Made by a program: the position numbers and the translations under genes. Source: WJMT01 sp964624145 (GTDB taxonomy: Bacteria > Acidobacteriota > Aminicenantia > Aminicenantales > Aminicenantaceae). From it: a DNA stretch of 64,000 bases. The notes beneath the pieces were generated by a model, which searched no databases, was not told the DNA's origin, and saw only the letters and a list, made by a program, of their open reading frames with translations. Location of the stretch: the NCBI GenBank assembly GCA_964624145.1, contig CAZUXT010000001.1:124001-188000 (forward strand), read 5' to 3'. Each line of letters begins with the position of its first letter. Positions within the stretch are counted from its first letter, which is position 1. This document shows, piece by piece, positions 26,467 through 32,892 of this stretch.

Positions 26467-26731
26467 GTTTACCAGGATTCATAAAGATAAGAACCGACCT
26501 TTGCGTCACTTCAGCATAGCCTCCCCTGACAGGAATGGTTCTCTTCCTTCCGGACCGATGAAAGGCCAGTTCTCCTTCTCCTAAAGCCATGAACAAAGGC
26601 CTGTGACCCGGAAGTATCCCCAGATATCCGTCAAGCCCGGGGATGGTCACCTCCGCAACTTCGCCGTCAAACACAAGTCTGCTGGGTGAAATGACTTTCA
26701 GCTTTATTGAGGAAGGGATTTCATGACTCAT
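26435..26731 (-). CDS. atpC: ATP synthase F1 epsilon subunit, short form
   Basis: 98 residues. It contains the N-terminal beta-sandwich (KLKVISPSRLVFDGEVAEVTIPGLDGYLGILPGHRPL) but ends soon after, so the C-terminal two-helix domain that brakes ATP hydrolysis in many bacteria is absent. Short epsilon subunits are known in some phyla such as Chlorobi and Bacteroidetes. It joins gamma and the c-ring in the central stalk. ATGA overlap with atpD upstream and a 32-base overlap with trmN6 downstream. Confidence 0.93.
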   Translation of the reverse strand: MSHEIPSSIKLKVISPSRLVFDGEVAEVTIPGLDGYLGILPGHRPLFMALGEGELAFHRSGRKRTIPVRGGYAEVTQRSVLIFMNPGKHENEHFNKER

Positions 26732-28224
26732 TCTGAACCCAGCTCCTCTGCCTTTTCCATCACGTCCTCTATGGCTCCGGCCATATAAAAGGCCTGTTCG
26801 GGCTTATCATCGTGTTTTCCTTCAACGATCTCTTTGAATCCTTTCACGGTCTCTTCTACAGGAACATATTTTCCTTCTCTGCCCGTGAATTCTTCGGCCA
26901 CATAAAAAGGCTGTGACAGGAACCTTTCAATCTTGCGGGCTCTGCTGACGGTCAGCTTGTCTTCCTCTGAAAGCTCTTCGATCCCAAGGATGGTAATGAT
27001 ATCCTGGAGGTCTTTATACCTCTGCAATATTTCCTTGACTCCCCGGGCGACTCGATAATGCTCCTCTCCTATGACTCTGGGGTCCAAAATCCTTGAGTAG
27101 GAGGAAAGAGCATCCACAGCCGGGTAGATTCCCTTTTCCGTAAGAGCCCGGGAAAGGTTAGTGGTGGCATCCAAATGCGAGAACGTGGTTGCAGAGGCAG
27201 GATCAGTGAAATCATCAGCAGGCACATAAATGGCCTGTACTGAAGTGATAGATCCTTTTTTTGTGGATGTGATTCTCTCTTCCAGCTCTCCAAGCTCTGT
27301 AGACAGATTTGGCTGGTATCCCACAGCCGAAGGCATGCGCCCCATAAGCGCGGATACCTCAGAACCCGCCTGTACAAATCGAAATATATTATCTATAAAC
27401 AGCAAGATGTCCTGATTCATCTCGTCACGGAAATATTCTGCCACAGAAAGGGCTGCAAGGCCCACACGCAGCCGTGCACCCGGAGGCTCTGTCATCTGTC
27501 CGAAGACAAGCACTGTTTTGTTGATAACCCCTGAATGATTCATCTCAAGCCAGAGGTCATTGCCTTCTCGGGTCCTTTCGCCCACTCCGGCAAAAACAGA
27601 ATACCCTCCGTGCTTCTGGCCGACATTGTGTATCAATTCCATAATAATGACGGTCTTCCCGACTCCGGCTCCTCCGAAAAGGCCGATTTTCCCGCCCTTT
27701 AAAAAAGGCTGGATAAGGTCAATGACCTTTATACCTGTTTCAAACATCTCCAGTTCTGTGCTCTGCTGTTCCAGTGATGGGGATTTACGATGAATATGGT
27801 ACTTCTTTTTGGTCTTTATAGGGCCTTTATTGTCTACCGGCTCTCCTATGACATTCATAATCCGGCCTAAAGTCTCTTCTCCTACAGGGACCTGAATGGG
27901 GGTTCCAAGGTCTATGGCTTTCATGCCTCTAGCGACTCCCTCTGTAGGATGCATGGACACACATCTGACCTTATCCTCTCCCATATGCTGCTCGACTTCA
28001 AGTATGATATCAATGGGATAATCGGTTTCAAATCCTTCACTGGTAACCCGGACCGCGTTATAAATTTCGGGCAGATTAATGTCTTTAAACTCTACCTCTA
28101 CAACAGGCCCTAAAACCTGGACGACTCTTCCTACATTCTGCTTTTTTTTTGCTTTTTTCTTTTCTTGCTCTTTTTTCTTTTTCCCCTGGCTCTTGCTTTG
28201 TGACTTTTTTGCTTCCTTTGTCAT
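26728..28224 (-). CDS. atpD: ATP synthase F1 beta subunit with Lys-rich N-terminal extension
   Basis: 498 residues. Catalytic subunit: Walker A GGAGVGKTV, Walker B ILLFIDNIFRF and the conserved GERTREGNDL are present. The canonical N-terminus begins at about residue 31 (VGRVVQVLGPVVEV). The preceding 30 residues are almost only Lys, Glu, Gln and Ser, an extension not usual in beta subunits. The ATG at 28224 has GGAGAG upstream, so the extension is probably real. It is 24 bases after atpG and has a 4-base overlap with atpC. Confidence 0.97.
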   Translation of the reverse strand: MTKEAKKSQSKSQGKKKKEQEKKKAKKKQNVGRVVQVLGPVVEVEFKDINLPEIYNAVRVTSEGFETDYPIDIILEVEQHMGEDKVRCVSMHPTEGVARGMKAIDLGTPIQVPVGEETLGRIMNVIGEPVDNKGPIKTKKKYHIHRKSPSLEQQSTELEMFETGIKVIDLIQPFLKGGKIGLFGGAGVGKTVIIMELIHNVGQKHGGYSVFAGVGERTREGNDLWLEMNHSGVINKTVLVFGQMTEPPGARLRVGLAALSVAEYFRDEMNQDILLFIDNIFRFVQAGSEVSALMGRMPSAVGYQPNLSTELGELEERITSTKKGSITSVQAIYVPADDFTDPASATTFSHLDATTNLSRALTEKGIYPAVDALSSYSRILDPRVIGEEHYRVARGVKEILQRYKDLQDIITILGIEELSEEDKLTVSRARKIERFLSQPFYVAEEFTGREGKYVPVEETVKGFKEIVEGKHDDKPEQAFYMAGAIEDVMEKAEELGSE

Positions 28225-28248
28225 TTTTTCTCTCCATATTCACTGTTT

Positions 28249-29109
28249 TTACTTAAGCGCATCAACGGCTGTTATTATTTCTAAAAGTTCTTTTGTGATC
28301 GATGCCTGCCTGATCTTATTCATTCTTAGAGTCAGATCTTTTATCAGATCCTGAGCGTTTTTGGTTGCATTCTCCATTGCCATCATCCTTGCCGCATGTT
28401 CAGAGGCAATGGATTCAAAATAAAAATGCCGTATTTGGTTTCTAACATAAAGGGGGAGTAAAGTCTTGACCAGCCTTTCCCCGCCCGGCTCCCAATCATA
28501 CGACATCCCCGGATCTTTTTTCTCATCCTCACTCAGTTCAACAGGTAAAATCTTGGCTATGCTCGGCTTAGGCCTCAATATAGATTTAAATTCATTATAT
28601 ACGGCATAAACAGAATCACTTCTGGCAAACAGATACTCCTGCATAATACTTTCTGTTATTTCCTGGAGTTCTTGATCTGTAAATTTTTGTACATTGCCAG
28701 AATACCTTTTCACGACTTCAAAATCCTTTTTATTGAAAAAAACAACGGCTTTCTTCCCCGTTAAAACCAATTTTACACTGCACCTTTTTGCTTTTTCCTC
28801 CAGAAAACGAAAGCCTTCTTCCAGTAGATTGGAATTGAGCGCTCCGGCTAAGCCCTTATCTGAAGTCAGGACCAAAGCAAAAACTCTCTGTTCTGTTCTT
28901 TTTTCAAGAAGAGGATGCAAGGAACGTTTGAGGTGGGAGGTCACAGATGAAATAAGTTCCGGATAATTAAGCCAGTAAGGTCTCCCCTCTAAGACATCTC
29001 TCTGAGCTTTTTTGAATTTTGCCGAAGACACTGTCTTCATAGCCCTGGTTATCTGCTGCGTATTCTTTACGCTTTTGACTCTTCTTCTCAGTTCTATTAA
29101 TTCTGTCAT
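28249..29109 (-). CDS. atpG: ATP synthase F1 gamma subunit
   Basis: 286 residues, normal length. N-terminal ELRRRVKSVKNTQQITRAMKTVSSAKF and C-terminal RMMAMENATKNAQDLIKDLTLRMNKIRQASITKELLEI are the two coiled-coil ends of the rotary shaft. Central Rossmann-like part holds LVLTSDKGLAGALNSN. The start overlaps the stop of atpA (ATGA). Confidence 0.97.
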   Translation of the reverse strand: MTELIELRRRVKSVKNTQQITRAMKTVSSAKFKKAQRDVLEGRPYWLNYPELISSVTSHLKRSLHPLLEKRTEQRVFALVLTSDKGLAGALNSNLLEEGFRFLEEKAKRCSVKLVLTGKKAVVFFNKKDFEVVKRYSGNVQKFTDQELQEITESIMQEYLFARSDSVYAVYNEFKSILRPKPSIAKILPVELSEDEKKDPGMSYDWEPGGERLVKTLLPLYVRNQIRHFYFESIASEHAARMMAMENATKNAQDLIKDLTLRMNKIRQASITKELLEIITAVDALK

Positions 29110-30821
29110 TTTCTATTTTCTTTTGTTTGTCTGCTCTTTTTTTTAGAGACCTTTTCTTTTCTTGGTTTTTTTTTCTCTTTTCTAGTTCTTTTGGAATTTT
29201 TTCTCTCTTTCTTCTTTTTTTTTGAAGCCCCTGTTTTCTCAGGTTCATCTTTTTTCTCTTCCTCATCAGGTTTTCCTTCTTCTCCCTCATCAGGTTCTTC
29301 TTTTACATCTTTCTTCTTTTTGAATTCCTTATCAAAATCTTTCAATAGAGACTCTATGGCTTCATCCATCTCCTGAGTTATTTCCTTCTTCTCGGCTATT
29401 TTTTTTAAAATGTGGGCTCCCTCTTTTTGAGCGTATTCAAAAAGTCTCTGCTTGTATTCTTTGATGTCTTCCACTTCATAACTATCCAGAAATCCTCGGT
29501 TCCCAGCATAGATTATCACTACCTGCAGCTCCACAGGTAAAGGTTTATACTGTTCCTGCTTTAAGATCTCCGTAAGCCTTTTTCCTCTGTCAAGCTGCGC
29601 TTGACTTGTCTTGTCCAGTTCGGTCCCGAATTGGGCGAAAGTAACCAACTCCCTGTACTGAGCCAGGTCCAACCTCAGTTTTCCAGCCACTTGTTTCATC
29701 GCCTTTATCTGGGCATTTCCACCCACCCGTGATACGGAAATTCCAATATTAATAGCCGGACGCACACCCGCATTAAAAAGCTCGGGTTCAAGGTAAATCT
29801 GCCCGTCTGTGATGGAAATAACATTGGTCGGAATGTATCCTGAGACGTCCCCAGCCTGGGTCTCAATAATCGGAAGGGCGGTAAGAGATCCTCCTCCCAT
29901 TTCTTCTGAATACTTCGCAGCTCTCTCAAGAAGCCTGGAGTGCAGATAGAAAACATCCCCGGGAAAAGCCTCTCTTCCGGGAGGACGGCGCAAGAGAAGA
30001 GATATCTCTCTATAGGCAACCGCATGTTTTGAAAGGTCATCATACACGACCAGAGCGTGTTCTCCCTTATCCCTGAAATACTCACCGATGGCACAGCCGC
30101 TGTAAGGAGCCAGATACTGAAGGGGAGACGGATCGCTGGCCGAGGAAGAGACAACTATGGAATAGTCCATAGCCCCATGATCTTCCAGGGCTTTAATAAT
30201 ATAAGCAATGGTGGAATTCTTCTGCCCTATGGCCACATAGATACAGATAACACCTTTTCCTTTTTGATTGATGATTGTGTCAACAGCTATGGCTGTTTTC
30301 CCGGTTTGCCGGTCCCCGATAATCAATTCTCTCTGCCCTCTGCCAATTGGGATCATACTGTCAATGGACACCAGACCTGTCTGGAGAGGTTCTTTCACCT
30401 TCATGCGTTCAATGACACCCGGAGCAAGCCGCTCTATATTCATTAGGTTTTCAGATTTTATAGGGCCCTTTTCATCGAGCGGCCTCCCGAGAGGGTCCAC
30501 AATCCTTCCTGTCATGGCCGGACCCGAAGGGACCTGCATGATCTTGTGTGTGCGCTTGACAATATCACCTTCTTTAATAAGCTGACTCTCTCCCAGAAGA
30601 ACGACACCCACATTGTCTTCCTCAAGATTTAAAGCCAGCCCGAACACTTCATTCGGAAATTCCACCAACTCGTTGGCCATCACATGATCCAGCCCGTAGA
30701 CCCTGGCGATACCATCCCCTACAGAAGTCACGGATCCCACTTCTTTTATATTGATATCTGTCTCGTATCCCTCGATCTGCTGTTGGATGATTTTACTTAT
30801 TTCATCGGCTTTTATTTCCAT
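29106..30821 (-). CDS. atpA: ATP synthase F1 alpha subunit with long charged C-terminal tail
   Basis: 571 residues, about 60-70 longer than usual. Walker A GDRQTGKTAIA, the conserved SVSRVGGNAQIKAMKQVAG and the helical C-terminal domain (ending near LLKDFDKEFKKK) are intact. After this come an acidic stretch (about 505-530) and then a Lys/Arg-rich tail of about 40 residues. The start at 30821 (MEIKADEI) has AAGGAT about 8 bases upstream; an in-frame ATG at 30851 lies within atpH and is unlikely. The stop overlaps the atpG start. Confidence 0.97.
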   Translation of the reverse strand: MEIKADEISKIIQQQIEGYETDINIKEVGSVTSVGDGIARVYGLDHVMANELVEFPNEVFGLALNLEEDNVGVVLLGESQLIKEGDIVKRTHKIMQVPSGPAMTGRIVDPLGRPLDEKGPIKSENLMNIERLAPGVIERMKVKEPLQTGLVSIDSMIPIGRGQRELIIGDRQTGKTAIAVDTIINQKGKGVICIYVAIGQKNSTIAYIIKALEDHGAMDYSIVVSSSASDPSPLQYLAPYSGCAIGEYFRDKGEHALVVYDDLSKHAVAYREISLLLRRPPGREAFPGDVFYLHSRLLERAAKYSEEMGGGSLTALPIIETQAGDVSGYIPTNVISITDGQIYLEPELFNAGVRPAINIGISVSRVGGNAQIKAMKQVAGKLRLDLAQYRELVTFAQFGTELDKTSQAQLDRGKRLTEILKQEQYKPLPVELQVVIIYAGNRGFLDSYEVEDIKEYKQRLFEYAQKEGAHILKKIAEKKEITQEMDEAIESLLKDFDKEFKKKKDVKEEPDEGEEGKPDEEEKKDEPEKTGASKKKKKERKNSKRTRKEKKKPRKEKVSKKKSRQTKENRK

Positions 30822-30825
30822 TTTT

Positions 30826-31377
30826 CTATCCTTCTTTGATTTTCTCTCCAAGATTCATCAGGTCTCCCCTTACGGAAATATCTAATAATTCATTTTCTTT
30901 GCGTATGGAAAGACCTCCCATTAAATCTTTGTCTATCTTATATTTGAGCGAAACCGGCTTTTTCTCTATCTTCTCTAACTTTTCCTTTAATCTCTTTTCC
31001 TGATTTTTATTTAAAGGAATGACCGTAGAAACCTCCAAAGTCACTATGCCCCTTTTCTCGTTCCAGGCGTCCGGCAAAATGGACAGGATATCATCAAGTA
31101 GGGTGAATCTCTCTTTTTCTATCAACAGCAAGAGGAATCGGACTGTTTTTTGGCTTGCCTTGGCTTTCTTTAATAATTCTTCCGCAATCTTTTTTGCCTT
31201 TGAAGGAGGGATAAAAGGCTTTAACAGGGCATCATGCAGGTCCTTTCGGGAAATCACGAGCTCATTGAAATATTCCAGTTCCTTTAGAATCCGGGAGAAT
31301 TCCCTATCATCCTTAATGGAATCCACAAGTCCCTGGGTATATCTTTTAACGATAATCTGTGTTTTCATGTAACTCAT
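30826..31377 (-). CDS. atpH: ATP synthase delta subunit
   Basis: 183 residues. It has the OSCP/delta pattern: an N-terminal helical domain (YTQGLVDSIKDDREF) and the C-terminal LEVSTVIPLNKNQEKRLKEKLEKI with the late DKDLMGGLSIRKENELLDISVRGDL. Delta ties the peripheral stalk (b, b') to the top of F1. The start at 31377 is preferred because GAAAGG lies 4-5 bases upstream; 31368 is a second possibility. It overlaps the 3' end of atpF by about 30 bases and ends 4 bases before atpA. Confidence 0.93.
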   Translation of the reverse strand: MSYMKTQIIVKRYTQGLVDSIKDDREFSRILKELEYFNELVISRKDLHDALLKPFIPPSKAKKIAEELLKKAKASQKTVRFLLLLIEKERFTLLDDILSILPDAWNEKRGIVTLEVSTVIPLNKNQEKRLKEKLEKIEKKPVSLKYKIDKDLMGGLSIRKENELLDISVRGDLMNLGEKIKEG

Positions 31378-31930
31378 CAAGCCTTTCAATGGAATTATCA
31401 ATAATAGCAGACTGAAGCTCCGGGGTCATCCTTTGCTTTATCCTGTCTGCGGCCGCTTTGGTTGTTATTTCCGCTGCATACACTCTGAGCTCTTTTATTC
31501 CTGAAGCATAAAGAGAATCGATTTCCTGTTTAGTCAGTTCTTTCAGGCGTTGGGCCTCCTGCCTGGCGCTCTCGATGATTCTTTCTTTTTGCTTTTCCCC
31601 TTCTGATTCGGCTTCTTCCTTAATCCTTTTGACTTCTTCGGAAATCTCCTCCAACCTCCCCAGAGCTCCCCTCAACTGCTTTTCCGATCCTTTCCTGGCT
31701 TCCGCAGCCTCTTTTATGGACAGGTCTACCTTTTTACTTCTCTCATTAAGATAATTTTTTATGGGTTTTCTGAGGAGTAAAAAAAGCCCTCCGAAGAGCA
31801 CTGCGAAATTGACCACTTTCCCCAAAAATTCCCCTGAATTTGACGAATGGCCTGTGTTTTCAGGAGACATGCATAAGAAAAGGGGAATAATGAATAAAAG
31901 AATCCAAAAAACGTTTTTATTGGACATCAC
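31346..31930 (-). CDS. atpF: ATP synthase peripheral stalk b subunit
   Basis: 194 residues. An N-terminal hydrophobic segment (about 6-20, possibly a cleaved or second anchor), a second membrane segment (about 36-57, FLGKVVNFAVLFGGLFLLL), then a long charged coiled coil to the end. The start is GTG at 31930 overlapping the b' stop, or ATG at 31927. It forms a heterodimer with the b' subunit encoded just upstream, as in photosynthetic and some anaerobic bacteria. Confidence 0.9.
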   Translation of the reverse strand: MMSNKNVFWILLFIIPLFLCMSPENTGHSSNSGEFLGKVVNFAVLFGGLFLLLRKPIKNYLNERSKKVDLSIKEAAEARKGSEKQLRGALGRLEEISEEVKRIKEEAESEGEKQKERIIESARQEAQRLKELTKQEIDSLYASGIKELRVYAAEITTKAAADRIKQRMTPELQSAIIDNSIERLDELHENTDYR

Positions 31931-32343
31931 TCTAATATCTTGTCTCCTATTTTTTTTGCCAGGTCTCCACTCTCTTTATGGATCTTTTTTTTCAACTCAC
32001 TTATCTGTTCGTCCAGCGCTCTTTGTGCTTCCTTGACCTGAGCCCGACACTCTGAAGATATATCTGACATCATTTTTTCTTTTTCTTTCAGGGCTTGCTT
32101 TTCAAAGCTATCTTTTACCTGAGCAGAAGAATTTTTTGCTGCCTTAAGGTCTTCTTCGATTTTTTCTATGATTTTCTCATATTTTTCATCCGCATTTTTC
32201 CCGGCTTTTGTGTCATCTGATATTTTTGAATCCCTTTCCTTCATTACCCTGCGGACCGGGTTGAAATATATTCTGGTGAGAACAGCCAAGAGAATCCATA
32301 TGAGAATAAAAACGACTACTAAACTTATGTCTACCGAAATCAT
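31927..32343 (-). CDS. atpF2: ATP synthase peripheral stalk b' subunit
   Basis: 138 residues. One N-terminal membrane helix (about 5-27, VVVFILIWILLAVLTRIYFNPV with the conserved F-x-P exit), then a coiled coil rich in Lys and Glu. It is the first gene of the F1/stalk operon; a and c subunit genes are not in the window. An extended -10 (TGCTATAAT) ends 11 bases before the ATG and no ribosome site is visible. Confidence 0.88.
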   Translation of the reverse strand: MISVDISLVVVFILIWILLAVLTRIYFNPVRRVMKERDSKISDDTKAGKNADEKYEKIIEKIEEDLKAAKNSSAQVKDSFEKQALKEKEKMMSDISSECRAQVKEAQRALDEQISELKKKIHKESGDLAKKIGDKILE

Positions 32344-32354
32344 TTTATAATCAG

Positions 32355-32363
32355 ATTATAGCA
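32355..32363 (-). promoter_or_regulatory. extended -10 promoter of the ATP synthase operon
   Basis: TGCTATAAT on the minus strand (TGn plus a perfect TATAAT at plus 32355-32360). It ends 11 bases before the atpF2 ATG, so the 5' leader would be about 5 bases. No clear -35 at 17 bases. Confidence 0.45.
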
Positions 32364-32730
32364 ATAAAAATTAAAGGGGAAATGTACCACTTTTTCCCTA
32401 AAAAAGCAAGAACTCAAAGACCCCAAAAACGTGACCCCAGAAAACCTTGTCTCTAACTTCGATGATTCACCGGAAGAGGGTTTTGCGGATAAATGAAGTC
32501 TCAGAAGTTAAAAAGATAAAACCTATTATGCATAATCAAAAATGGCTTCCCCTGAGAGCTCTTTTGAGCCCCTGACACTCTCTATCTATGAGTAAAAAAC
32601 CGTCTATGGATGAGAATCGATAAGAGATATTTAGCAGCTCACAGGAAAGCTACAGAGAAATCACTGTGAACGCCTGGGATCGATCGACGGAAAAACGAAA
32701 TCACAACATTTTCTTTGGAGTTTTGGATAT
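32364..32730. other. gene-free divergent spacer
   Basis: No plausible reading frame with a ribosome site was seen on either strand. The only recognisable items are a GGGGTC-type repeat pair at 32419-32438 (minus orientation), similar to the outer bases of the 6873 inverted repeat, and an imperfect AGGGGAAA / TTTTTCCCT dyad close to the ATP synthase promoter. Confidence 0.4.
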
Positions 32731-32765
32731 GTTCAATAACGAACACGTAACGTTCAATTTAGAAC
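32731..32765 (+). promoter_or_regulatory. tandem dyads, candidate enhancer sites for a sigma-54 activator
   Basis: Two copies of GTTC-N6-GAAC at 32731-32744 and 32752-32765. The copies share GTTCAAT and start 21 bases apart, two helical turns, so they present the same face of DNA. Their centres lie about 88 and 109 bases upstream of the start predicted from the sigma-54 promoter at 32821, the normal range for NtrC-family activators. The activator is not in this window. Confidence 0.55.
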
Positions 32766-32820
32766 AGTTAAATCGTTATAGTGTATCTGACCCAACCTGT
32801 TTTCATGCTTCTGCCCATCC

Positions 32821-32836
32821 TGGCATAAAATTTGCT
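32821..32836 (+). promoter_or_regulatory. sigma-54 (RpoN) promoter of the FtsX/MacB permease gene
   Basis: TGGCATAAAATTTGCT matches the consensus TGGCAYRNNNNTTGCW at every defined position: -24 GG at 32822-32823 and -12 GC at 32834-32835, ten bases between. The transcript would start near 32847, leaving about 46 bases of leader with AGGAG before the ATG at 32893. Confidence 0.78.
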
Positions 32837-32892
32837 TATTAAATTCTGAATACTATGCTCTCAGAAGAGACCCTCAAGGCACAGGAGCTTTT

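Noticed and set aside
29191..29376. Phe/Ser-rich frame opposite the atpA tail as a membrane peptide
   Set aside because: It mirrors the Lys/Glu-rich tail and has no ribosome site.
30822..30851. Upstream in-frame ATG for atpA
   Set aside because: It lies inside atpH, and the ATG at 30821 has a ribosome site and the normal N-terminus.
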